DNA from: Streptomyces akebiae
GTDB taxonomy: Bacteria > Actinomycetota > Actinomycetes > Streptomycetales > Streptomycetaceae
Assembly (NCBI RefSeq): GCF_019599145.1
Contig: NZ_CP080647.1
Coordinates: forward strand, 6,696,001-6,760,000
Direction: 5' to 3'
Length of the DNA: 64,000 nucleotides
Position 1 is the first letter of the stretch. Each line of letters opens with the position of its first letter. The translations under genes and the position numbers were made by a program. The notes under the pieces are model-generated. The model was not told the origin of the DNA. It made no database searches and worked only from the letters and a program-made list of their open reading frames with translations. Shown here in pieces: positions 7,982-17,025 of the stretch.

Positions 7982-9535
7982 ATGAACGGCAAGCGCGACG
8001 ACAACACCTCTCCCATCCCTCGCAGCCAGGGCGCCCAGGACGCCCGGGACCCCCGGGGCGTCATCGTGGTGGGCGCCGGTCCCACCGGACTGCTGCTGGC
8101 CGGCGACCTCGCCGCCGTCGGCGTCCCCGTCACCCTCGTCGAGAAGCGCCAGCACCGGATCAGCAACCTCTCCAGGGCCTTCGTCGCGCACGCCCGCACC
8201 CTGGAGCAGCTCGACGCCCGGGGCATCGCCGACGCCCTGGAGGCCGAGGGCCGGCCCCTCGACCGCATCGCCCTCTTCGGACGTCTCTCCGTCCGCCTCG
8301 ACACCCTCCCGTCCCGCTTCAACCACCTCCTGGTGATCCCGCAGTACGAGGTCGAGAAGGTCCTGGAGCGGAGGGCGGTGGAGGCCGGCGTGCGGTTCCG
8401 GTACGAGACGGAGGTGACGGCGGTCGAGCAGGGCGGGAGCGCGGGCGGAGCCGGGGACGCCGGCGGTGTCGCGGTCGACGTGCGGACGGCGGACGGCGGG
8501 ACGGACCGGCTGACCGCCGCGTACGTCGTCGGGACGGACGGACACCGCAGCGCGGTACGCGAGGCGGTCGGGCTGCCGTTCCCGGGGAAGTCCGTCATCC
8601 GCTCCGTGGTCCTCGCGGACGTACGGCTCGACGAGCAGCCGGACGAGGCGCTGACCGCGAACGCGGTCGGCGACGCCTTCGCCTTCATCGCGCCCTTCGG
8701 TGACGGTTACCACCGGGTCATCGGCTGGCACCGGGGCCGCGACGTGCCCGACAGCGAGCCGCTCGACCTCGACGAGGTCAGGGAGATCACCCGACTGGCG
8801 CTCGGTCGCGACTACGGCATGCGGGACGCCCGCTGGATGTCCCGTTTCCACTGCGACGAGCGCCAGGCCCCCGCGTACCGGGTCGGCCGGGTCTTCCTCG
8901 CCGGTGACGCGGCCCATGTCCACACCCCGGCCGGCGGACAGGGCATGAACACCGGCCTCCAGGACGCCGCGAACCTCGGCTGGAAGCTCGCCGCCGTCCT
9001 GGGCGGCCACGCGGACCCGGCTCTGCTCGACAGCTACGAGGCCGAACGCCACCCCGTCGGCAGGGCCGTGCTCCGCAGCAGCGGCGGCATCGTCCGTCTC
9101 GCCATGGCCAAGTCCCCCTGGGCGCTGGCGCTGCGCGCCGCCCTGACCACCTTCGTCAACCACGTGCCCCCGGCCCGCACCCGCGCGATCGGCCAGATCA
9201 CCGGCATCGGCTACCGGTACCCCGCCCCGCGCGGCGCCCACCGCCTGGTCGGCACCCGCGTACCGGACGTCGCCCTCAGCACCGGCCGCCTCTACGAGTC
9301 CCTGCGCGGCGGCCGGTTCGTCCTCATCGGCCCGCGTGGCGCGGACCGGCCCCGTGCCCTCGGCACCCTCGGGGACCGTCTCGCCGTGGCGACCTGGACG
9401 AGCGACCGCCGTACCACCGTCCTCGTCCGTCCCGACGGCTACGTGGCCTGGGCTGCGGAGGGCGCGGACGACGCGGCGGTCGGGGAGGCGCTGGCGGAGT
9501 GGCTGGGAGCGGCCGCGCTGGGCGCGGCTGCCTGA
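7982..9535 (+). CDS. FAD-dependent aromatic monooxygenase (PheA/TfdB type)
   Basis: A 517-residue group A flavoprotein hydroxylase, expected to use NAD(P)H and oxygen to hydroxylate an aromatic or polyketide substrate, or to inactivate an antibiotic. The dinucleotide fold is VIVVGAGPTGLLLAGDL near residue 27; the DG motif is in VVGTDGHRSAVREA; the GD motif is VFLAGDAAHVHTPAGGQGMN; a C-terminal thioredoxin-like segment (GRFVLIGPRG to TVLVRPDGYVAW) matches this subfamily. ATG preceded by AGGAGG. Divergent from a TetR gene with shared operators, so it is probably induced by its substrate. The substrate cannot be assigned. Confidence 0.92.
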   Translation: MNGKRDDNTSPIPRSQGAQDARDPRGVIVVGAGPTGLLLAGDLAAVGVPVTLVEKRQHRISNLSRAFVAHARTLEQLDARGIADALEAEGRPLDRIALFGRLSVRLDTLPSRFNHLLVIPQYEVEKVLERRAVEAGVRFRYETEVTAVEQGGSAGGAGDAGGVAVDVRTADGGTDRLTAAYVVGTDGHRSAVREAVGLPFPGKSVIRSVVLADVRLDEQPDEALTANAVGDAFAFIAPFGDGYHRVIGWHRGRDVPDSEPLDLDEVREITRLALGRDYGMRDARWMSRFHCDERQAPAYRVGRVFLAGDAAHVHTPAGGQGMNTGLQDAANLGWKLAAVLGGHADPALLDSYEAERHPVGRAVLRSSGGIVRLAMAKSPWALALRAALTTFVNHVPPARTRAIGQITGIGYRYPAPRGAHRLVGTRVPDVALSTGRLYESLRGGRFVLIGPRGADRPRALGTLGDRLAVATWTSDRRTTVLVRPDGYVAWAAEGADDAAVGEALAEWLGAAALGAAA

Positions 9536-9554
9536 CGGGTGGTTCGGGCGACGC

Positions 9555-10073
9555 TCAGGACCCCGTGCCCACCACCAGCAGCCTCAACAGGTCGGCCAGT
9601 TGGCCGGCCTGTTCGTCGTTCAGGTGGGCGAGGGCCTCGGTCTGGACGGCGAGGCCCGCTCCGAGTGCCTCGTCGGCCAGGCGCAGGCCCTCGTCGGTGA
9701 GGGTGACCTGGAGAGCGCGGCGGTCGTGCGGGTCGGGGGAGCGGCGCAGGAGGCCCGCGCGTTCCAGCTTGTCGAGGCGGCCGGTCATGCCGCCGGTGGT
9801 GAGCATGAGGGTGGCGGAGAGCTGACGCGGCGAGAGCGTGAACGGCTCGCCGGACCGCCGCAGGGTCGCGAGCACGTCGAACTCGCCGCGCGAGATCCCG
9901 AACCGCGCGTAGACCTTCTCCATCCGGTCGCCGAGGGTGCGCGAGAGCCGGTTGACGCGGCCGAACACCTCCATGGCGGTGGTGTCGAGGTCGGGCCGCG
10001 CGGCCGCCCACTGGTCGATGATCGCGTCGACGGGATCGCGGAGGGGCCGGCCGGGCTCGGAACGCGGGTTCAT
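9555..10073 (-). CDS. MarR-family transcriptional regulator
   Basis: A 172-residue winged-helix regulator. Dimerisation helices flank a core at about residues 50-120: GISRGEFDVLATLRRSG, LSATLMLTTGGMTGRLDKLE, and the beta wing RRSPDPHDRRALQVTLTDEG with the typical DxRA element. It lies back to back with a DMT-family exporter, 134 bp apart, with a TTAGCGCTAA palindrome between, so it presumably represses the exporter and itself and responds to a small phenolic or antibiotic ligand. The ATG at 10073 begins shortly before conserved sequence; an upstream extension would run through the operator. Confidence 0.92.
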   Translation of the reverse strand: MNPRSEPGRPLRDPVDAIIDQWAAARPDLDTTAMEVFGRVNRLSRTLGDRMEKVYARFGISRGEFDVLATLRRSGEPFTLSPRQLSATLMLTTGGMTGRLDKLERAGLLRRSPDPHDRRALQVTLTDEGLRLADEALGAGLAVQTEALAHLNDEQAGQLADLLRLLVVGTGS

Positions 10074-10130
10074 GGGGTGAGTATCGGACGGCGACGGGTC
10101 GGCCGCAAGAAAGTGGCTTGACGGAAAGTT

Positions 10131-10144
10131 GCTTAGCGCTAAGC
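10131..10144. promoter_or_regulatory. MarR operator palindrome
   Basis: GCTTAGCGCTAAGC is a perfect 14-bp palindrome, flanked by TT on the left and TAA on the right, lying between the divergent marR and exporter genes. Size and symmetry fit a MarR dimer site. Confidence 0.7.
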
Positions 10145-10207
10145 TAATTGCCAGCAAGCTAACTCGGCCGATCAAGCCCCTTTCCAACGCCGCGAAGGAC
10201 GCGTCCC

Positions 10208-11206
10208 ATGACCGCGCACACCGCGCACACCACCCCGCAGGCCGCGAGCCGTCTCCCTGTCATCGCCCTGACCGCGCTCGCTCCCATCTCCTGGGGCACC
10301 ACGTACGCGGTGACGACGGAGTTCCTGCCCGCCGACCGGCCCCTGTTCACGGGCCTGGTGCGCGCGCTTCCGGCAGGTCTGCTGCTCCTGGCGCTCTCGC
10401 GCACACTGCCGCGCGGGGTCTGGTGGGGGAAGGCCGCGGTGCTGGGCGCGCTGAACATCGGTGCCTTCTTCCCGCTGCTCTTCCTCTCCGCGTACCGGCT
10501 GCCGGGCGGTATGGCGGCGGTCGTCGGTTCGGTCGGCCCGCTGTTCGTCGCGGGCCTGGCGACCGTGCTGCTGGGGGAGCGGCCGACCGTCCGCACGCTG
10601 CTCACCGGGATCGCGGCGGCCCTCGGCGTCAGCCTGGTCGTCCTGAAGGCGGCGGGGGCGCTGGACACGGTCGGCGTCGTCGCGGCGCTCGCCTCCACCG
10701 CCTCCATGTCCACCGGCACCGTCCTCACCAAGCGCTGGGGCCGCCCCGCCGGTGTCGGCCCCCTCGCCCTGACCGGATGGCAACTGACCGCCGGTGGCCT
10801 CCTGATCGCCCCGCTCGCCCTGCTCGTCGAGGGCGCGCCCCCGGCCCTGGACGGCCGCGCGATCGGCGGCTACCTCTACCTGGCCCTCGCCAACACCGCC
10901 GTCTCCTACTGGCTCTGGTTCCGGGGCATCGGCCGGCTCTCCGCCACCCAGGTCACCTTCCTCGGCCCGCTCTCCCCCCTGACGGCGGCCGTGGTCGGCT
11001 GGGCGGCCCTCGGGCAGGCCCTCACACCCCTGCAGCTCCTGGGCATGGCCGTCGCCTTCGGCGCGACCGTCCTGGGCCAGCTCCGGCCGCGCCCCACCGG
11101 CCTCCTGGCACCCCCGACCCCGACCCCGACGCCGTCGCCGTCAGGCGGACGACTGCCGGGAGTGCCGCTCGTCGGTCGTGCCGACCGGGACCGCACCCAC
11201 CGGTGA
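10208..11206 (+). CDS. EamA/DMT-family transporter
   Basis: A 332-residue drug/metabolite transporter with ten predicted helices in two EamA repeats: the first begins at ALTALAPISWGTTYAVTTEF, the second near GVVAALASTASMSTGTVLT. Members export amino acids, metabolites or drugs. Typical features are the paired FLSAYRLPGGMAAVVGSVGPL and WFRGIGRLSATQVTFLGPL helices. After about residue 298 there is a short Pro/Thr-rich cytoplasmic tail. Divergent from marR and presumably induced when MarR is released. The substrate is unknown. Confidence 0.9.
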   Translation: MTAHTAHTTPQAASRLPVIALTALAPISWGTTYAVTTEFLPADRPLFTGLVRALPAGLLLLALSRTLPRGVWWGKAAVLGALNIGAFFPLLFLSAYRLPGGMAAVVGSVGPLFVAGLATVLLGERPTVRTLLTGIAAALGVSLVVLKAAGALDTVGVVAALASTASMSTGTVLTKRWGRPAGVGPLALTGWQLTAGGLLIAPLALLVEGAPPALDGRAIGGYLYLALANTAVSYWLWFRGIGRLSATQVTFLGPLSPLTAAVVGWAALGQALTPLQLLGMAVAFGATVLGQLRPRPTGLLAPPTPTPTPSPSGGRLPGVPLVGRADRDRTHR

Positions 11207-11213
11207 CGGCAAC

Positions 11214-11252
11214 GGCGGGGGCGCCCGGTGAAGTCACCGGGCGCCCCCCGCC
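11214..11252. terminator. Bidirectional terminator hairpin
   Basis: GGCGGGGGCGCCCGGTG at 11214-11230 pairs with CACCGGGCGCCCCCCGCC at 11235-11252 apart from one extra C. It separates the exporter from the convergent aminopeptidase gene. Confidence 0.8.
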
Positions 11253-11271
11253 GTCGTGGCAGAGCCCCTCG

Positions 11272-13887
11272 TCACTCCGAGGGCGCCGCCGCGTCCGCGG
11301 CCTGTGCCCTCAGGGCGCGTTCGACGCCCGAGCGGGACTCCGAGACCAGGCGGCGCAGGGCAGCGTTGGGCTCGGCCGTGGTCAGCCAGGTGTCGGTCTT
11401 GTGGAGGGTGTCCGTCGAGACCTGGACGGCCGGGTACAGGCCGACCGCGATCTGCTGGGCGATCTCGTGGGAGCGGGAATCCCAGATGGACTTGACGACC
11501 TCGAAGTACTTGTCGGTGTACGGGGCGAGGAGGTCACGCTGGTCGGTCTGGACGAAGCCGCCGATGACCGCTTCCTGGACCGCGTTGGGGAGCTCGTCCG
11601 ACTCGACGACCTGGGACCAGGCCTCGGCCTTGGCCTCGGGCGTCGGGCGGGAGGCACGCGCGGTGGCCGCGTGACGCTCACCGGCGGCCGTTTTGTCGCG
11701 CTCGTACTCGCCGGCGATCTCCGCCTCGTCGTAGCGGCCCACCGCCGCGAGCCGCTGCACGAACGACCAGCGCAGCTCGGTGTCGACGGCCAGCCCCTCG
11801 ATCGTCTGCGTCCCCTCCAGCAGGGCCTCCAGGAGGTCCAACTGCTCGGGGGTGCGAGCGGTCGCCGCGAACGCGCGGGCCCATGCCAGCTGGTGGTCGG
11901 AGGCGGCCTCGGCCGCGCGCAGGTGCGCGAGCGTGGCGTCCGTCCAGCGGGTCAGCAGCGCCTCGCGGGCCGTCGGGTCGGCGTACAGCTCGATCGCCAG
12001 CTTCACCTGACGGTGCAGCGACTGCACGACACCGATGTCGGACTCCTTGCCGATGCCGGAGAGCACCAGGGACAGGTAGTCGCGGGTCGCGAGTTCGGCG
12101 TCGCGGGTCATGTCCCAGGCCGAGGCCCAGCACAGCGCACGGGGCAGGGAGGACTCGAAGTCCCCGAGGTGCTCGGTGACGAAGGCCAGCGACTGCTCGT
12201 CCAGGCGGACCTTGGCGTACGACAGGTCGTCGTCGTTGAGGAGGACCACGGCCGGGCGGCGCTTGCCCACCAGCTGCGGTACGGCGGTCAGTTCACCGTC
12301 GACGTCCAGCTCGACCCGCTCATCCCGGACCAGCTTGCCGCTGTCGTCGTCCAGTTCGTACAGGCCGACCGCGATGCGGTGCGGGCGCAGCGTCGGCTCG
12401 CCCTTCGCGCCGGTCGGCAGCGCCGGGGCCTCCTGGCGGATCGCGAAGGAGGTGATGACGCCGTGCTCGTCCGTCTCGATCTCCGGGCGCAGGACGTTGA
12501 TGCCGGCCGTCTCCAGCCACGCCTTCGACCAGGCCTTCAGATCGCGGCCGGAGGTCTCCTCCAGGGCGCCCAGCAGATCGGACAGGCGCGTGTTGCCGAA
12601 CGCGTGCGCCTTGAAGTACGCCTGCACGCCCCGGAAGAACTCGTCCTGGCCGACGTACGCGACGAGCTGCTTCAGGACGGAAGCCCCCTTCGCGTAGGTG
12701 ATGCCGTCGAAGTTGACGAGCACGTCGTCCAGGTCGCGGATCTCCGCCATGATCGGGTGCGTGGACGGCAGCTGGTCCTGCCGGTACGCCCAGGTCTTCA
12801 TGGAGTTGGCGAACGTGGTCCACGAGTGCGGCCAGCGCGAGCCCGGGGCGTCCGCCTGGCAGGCGATCGACGTGTAGGTGGCGAACGACTCGTTCAGCCA
12901 CAGGTCGTTCCACCACTCCATCGTCACCAGGTCGCCGAACCACATGTGGGCCAGTTCGTGGAGGATGGTCTCGGCGCGGACCTCGTACGCGGCGTCCGTC
13001 ACCTTCGAGCGGAAGACGTACTGGTCGCGAATGGTCACCGCGCCCGCGTTCTCCATCGCGCCCGCGTTGAACTCCGGTACGAACAGCTGGTCGTACTTCT
13101 CGAACGGGTACGCGTAGTCGAACTTCTCCTGGAACCAGTCGAATCCCTGCCGGGTGACCTCGAAGATCGCGTCGGAGTCCAGGTATTCGGCGAGCGACGG
13201 CCGGCAGTAGATGCCGAGCGGCACGCTCTGCCCGTCCTTCTCGTACACGCTGTGCACGGAGTGGTACGGGCCGACGATGAGCGCCGTGATGTACGTCGAG
13301 ATCCTGGGCGTCGGCTCGAAGACCCAGACGTCGTCCTTGGGCTCCGGCGTCGGCGAGTTGGAGATGACGGTCCAGCCGCTCGGGGCCTTCACGGTGAACT
13401 GGAAGGTGGCCTTCAGGTCCGGCTGCTCGAACGACGCGAAGACGCGGCGGGCGTCCGGGACCTCGAACTGGGTGTACAGGTAAGCCTGTTCGTCGACCGG
13501 GTCGACGAACCGGTGCAGACCCTCACCCGTGTTGGTGTACGCGCAGTCGGCCACGACCCGCAGGATGTTGCGGCCCTCCAGCAGGCCGGGGAGCGCGATC
13601 CGGGAGTCCGCGAAGACCTCCGCCGGGTCCAGCGCGTCGCCGTTGAGGGTCACCTCGTGGACGGTCGGGGCCACCAGGTCGATGAAGGACGTGGCGCCGT
13701 TCTCCGCGACGTCGAAGCGCACCGTGGTCACGGACCGGTAGGTGCCTCCCCCGCCCTCGGCTTCGCTCGAGCGGGAGGTACCCCCACCCTGCGCGCCGGA
13801 GAGGTCGAGATCGATCTCGTACGAGTCGACGCTGAGCAGCGCCGCCCGCTGCTGAGCCTCGTCGCGGGTCAGGTTTGTGCCAGGCAC
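11272..13887 (-). CDS. pepN: Aminopeptidase N (M1 zinc metallopeptidase)
   Basis: An 871-residue cytoplasmic aminopeptidase that removes N-terminal residues from peptides. The M1 exopeptidase motif GAMENAGAVTIRD precedes the zinc site HELAH (residues about 310-314), with the third ligand Glu in LNESFATY near 333; the large helical ERAP1-like C domain follows. GTG at 13887 has GAGGAGA in front and gives VPGTNLTRDEAQ, the same start as the second copy at 25999-28599. Residues around 36-48 (TSRSSEAEGGGG) are encoded by a dispersed repeat that is absent from that paralogue. A 20-bp hairpin separates it from asd upstream. Confidence 0.95.
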   Translation of the reverse strand: MPGTNLTRDEAQQRAALLSVDSYEIDLDLSGAQGGGTSRSSEAEGGGGTYRSVTTVRFDVAENGATSFIDLVAPTVHEVTLNGDALDPAEVFADSRIALPGLLEGRNILRVVADCAYTNTGEGLHRFVDPVDEQAYLYTQFEVPDARRVFASFEQPDLKATFQFTVKAPSGWTVISNSPTPEPKDDVWVFEPTPRISTYITALIVGPYHSVHSVYEKDGQSVPLGIYCRPSLAEYLDSDAIFEVTRQGFDWFQEKFDYAYPFEKYDQLFVPEFNAGAMENAGAVTIRDQYVFRSKVTDAAYEVRAETILHELAHMWFGDLVTMEWWNDLWLNESFATYTSIACQADAPGSRWPHSWTTFANSMKTWAYRQDQLPSTHPIMAEIRDLDDVLVNFDGITYAKGASVLKQLVAYVGQDEFFRGVQAYFKAHAFGNTRLSDLLGALEETSGRDLKAWSKAWLETAGINVLRPEIETDEHGVITSFAIRQEAPALPTGAKGEPTLRPHRIAVGLYELDDDSGKLVRDERVELDVDGELTAVPQLVGKRRPAVVLLNDDDLSYAKVRLDEQSLAFVTEHLGDFESSLPRALCWASAWDMTRDAELATRDYLSLVLSGIGKESDIGVVQSLHRQVKLAIELYADPTAREALLTRWTDATLAHLRAAEAASDHQLAWARAFAATARTPEQLDLLEALLEGTQTIEGLAVDTELRWSFVQRLAAVGRYDEAEIAGEYERDKTAAGERHAATARASRPTPEAKAEAWSQVVESDELPNAVQEAVIGGFVQTDQRDLLAPYTDKYFEVVKSIWDSRSHEIAQQIAVGLYPAVQVSTDTLHKTDTWLTTAEPNAALRRLVSESRSGVERALRAQAADAAAPSE
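13745..13789 (-). repeat. Dispersed CTCGAGCGAAGCCGAG element, copy A, inside pepN
   Basis: On the minus strand the element reads GGGTGGGGGTACCTCC, then CGCTCGAGCGAAGCCGAG, then GGCGGGGGAGG. It spans 45 bp, a multiple of three, so it inserts residues without breaking the pepN frame. Related copies occur at 29505-29546 and 32711-32759. Confidence 0.8.
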
Positions 13888-13945
13888 GCGGTCATCTCCT
13901 CGGTATGTGTGGGTTGCGCCATCCTTCCATGGGTCGACGCGGCAT

Positions 13946-13988
13946 GGGGCGGGGCGCCCCACCGGCATCCGGTGGGGCGCCCCGCCCC
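13946..13988. terminator. Perfect 20-bp hairpin after asd
   Basis: The arm 13946-13965 is exactly complementary to 13969-13988 with a three-base CAT loop. It lies 22 bases beyond the asd stop on the minus strand and before pepN, so it should terminate asd. Confidence 0.85.
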
Positions 13989-14010
13989 GGTACGCTCCGC
14001 CTGCTTCTGG

Positions 14011-15381
<1,371 letters not shown>

Positions 15382-15918
15382 GTGGCTGTGCTGCGCAGAA
15401 AGGCGCGCCACGTCGAGGGGGTCCAGGAGCCGGACGACCCGCTGGACGTGGCCCAGGAGCGGCGGGTGCGGGCCGTGCTCGCGCTCGGCGGTGTGCCGCA
15501 GTCGGACCTGCTGGACGGGGTACAGCAGGTACGGCTGCGGCTGCTGGAGCGGGCCGCGAGCGGCCGGGAGGCGCCGCGGGACGTGTCCGCGTGGGCGGCG
15601 GTGGTCGCCTCCAACCTGGCGATGGACTGGCACCGCGCCAAGCGCCGCCAGGAGCGTCTGGGGGAGCGGCTGGCCTCGCTGCGCCAGCACGAGCACCCCT
15701 CGGGCGAGGACTCCAGCGTGCTCTCGCTCGCCGTCGCCCGAGGCCTGGACGAGCTGCCCGACGCCCTGCGCCAGGTCCTCGTCCTGCGCTTCTACGCCGA
15801 CCTGCCGGTACGCGGGATCGCCGACGAGCTCGGCATCCCCGAGGGCACGGTCAAGAGCAGGCTCCACTCGGCGGTCCGCGCCCTGCGCACCCGCCTGCAC
15901 GAGGACGAGGTGGTGTGA
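15382..15918 (+). CDS. ECF RNA polymerase sigma factor
   Basis: A 178-residue group IV sigma factor. Region 2 spans about residues 20-90 (LDGVQQVRLRLLERA and VSAWAAVVASNLAMDWHRAKRR, the latter the -10 recognition helix). Region 4 spans about 120-172: LDELPDALRQVLVLRFYADL and then the helix-turn-helix VRGIADELGIPEGTVKSRLH. GTG start with GGAGG six bases upstream. The next gene starts one base after its stop and encodes a membrane protein, so the two form a sigma/anti-sigma type pair. The stimulus is not evident. Confidence 0.92.
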   Translation: MAVLRRKARHVEGVQEPDDPLDVAQERRVRAVLALGGVPQSDLLDGVQQVRLRLLERAASGREAPRDVSAWAAVVASNLAMDWHRAKRRQERLGERLASLRQHEHPSGEDSSVLSLAVARGLDELPDALRQVLVLRFYADLPVRGIADELGIPEGTVKSRLHSAVRALRTRLHEDEVV

Positions 15919-15919
15919 C

Positions 15920-16915
15920 ATGACCGCCCGAGACGACAACCGACGCGACCCCGCTACCGACGGCGCGGCTCCCGGCAGCGCCGCCCCGGACGGCGCCGCT
16001 CCCGACGGCGCCAGGCGCGACGAGCCCACGTACGACGAGCCCACGTACGACGAGCCCACGTACGACGGCACCGCCTACGCCGGTATGGACGCGCTGATGG
16101 CGGCCCTTCTCGACGAACCGCTGCCCGAGGACGCGCTGCGGGACGACGAGTTCGTGGCGTCCCACGAGGCGGCCGTCGCCGACCTCGCGCTGCTGAGAGA
16201 GCAGCTGGGGCTGATCGGCGAGGCGCTGACGGTGTCGGGCGAGGACGCCGTGACCGGGGTCGCGCCGGGGCGAGTGGGGGCCGCGCGGCCGGGGGACGCC
16301 GCGGCCGGTACCGAGACGGAACCCGGGCAGGTGTCCCGGTCCGCGTCGGCCCCCACCGCGTCGGTGACCCCCCTGTCGTCGCGGCCGTCCCGCGCCCGCC
16401 GCGCCCTGCGGATCACCGGCGGCACCCTCGCCGCCGCGGCCGCCGCCTCCGTGGTCCTCGGCATCGGCTGGGGGGTCGTGCAGAGCGGCGGAGGGGCGGA
16501 CAGCGCGAAGTCCGGCGCCGGTGTCTCCGAGCAGGCGGACAGTGACGGCGGGACCCTGGACAGCGACAGGGGGGACAAGTCCGCCTTGCTCACCCCGGAG
16601 GGGTACGTCGCCTGCGCCCGCACGATCGTGGAGGGCACCGTCACCGAGGTCGAACCCGTGCCGGGGGCCGAGCAGGACCGGATCACGGTGGAGGTGGACC
16701 GCTGGATCAAGCCCGACAAGGGCGAGGACCGGATCGTCTTCCCCATGAGCCACGACGTCGACCCCCGTCTGGAGGAGGGCGACCACGTCCTCCTCGGCTT
16801 TCCCCGGGACAGCGCGCAGCCGGACATCTGGACCACGAAGGCGGCGGAGATCGCCCGGGAGCGGGCCTGGATCGAGGCGGCGCTGCCGGACTCGAAGCGG
16901 ATCGCCTGCGACTGA
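15920..16915 (+). CDS. Membrane protein partner of the ECF sigma factor (putative anti-sigma)
   Basis: A 331-residue single-pass protein. Residues 1-55 are low complexity and contain three exact DEPTY repeats encoded by 15-bp units at 16019-16063. A helical cytoplasmic segment (MDALMAALLDEPLPEDALRDDEFVASH, about 54-105) resembles the position of an anti-sigma domain but has no HxxxCxxC zinc motif. The transmembrane helix is near 155-178 (LAAAAAASVVLGIGWGVV). The external C-terminal domain (about 215-331) contains two Cys and a beta-rich region (VEGTVTEVEPVP to VDRWIKP). Cotranscribed with the sigma gene, one base apart. An anti-sigma role is inferred from context only. Confidence 0.75.
   Translation: MTARDDNRRDPATDGAAPGSAAPDGAAPDGARRDEPTYDEPTYDEPTYDGTAYAGMDALMAALLDEPLPEDALRDDEFVASHEAAVADLALLREQLGLIGEALTVSGEDAVTGVAPGRVGAARPGDAAAGTETEPGQVSRSASAPTASVTPLSSRPSRARRALRITGGTLAAAAAASVVLGIGWGVVQSGGGADSAKSGAGVSEQADSDGGTLDSDRGDKSALLTPEGYVACARTIVEGTVTEVEPVPGAEQDRITVEVDRWIKPDKGEDRIVFPMSHDVDPRLEEGDHVLLGFPRDSAQPDIWTTKAAEIARERAWIEAALPDSKRIACD
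16019..16063 (+). repeat. 15-bp coding tandem repeat, three perfect copies
   Basis: GACGAGCCCACGTAC is repeated exactly three times at 16019, 16034 and 16049, encoding DEPTY three times. Copy number can change without frameshift. Confidence 0.9.
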
Positions 16916-16956
16916 CCCGCTGAAGCACGGAGGAAGCCGGGAGGGGAGCGAGACGA

Positions 16957-16988
16957 AGGGGCGGGTGTCCATCCGGACACCCGCCCCT
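16957..16988. terminator. Bidirectional terminator hairpin
   Basis: AGGGGCGGGTGTCC at 16957-16970 pairs with GGACACCCGCCCCT, leaving a four-base loop. It lies between the convergent sigma-partner and subtilisin genes. Confidence 0.8.
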
Positions 16989-17025
16989 CCGTTCGCCTCA
17001 GTACGGCTCACGCGCTACCGGTGCA

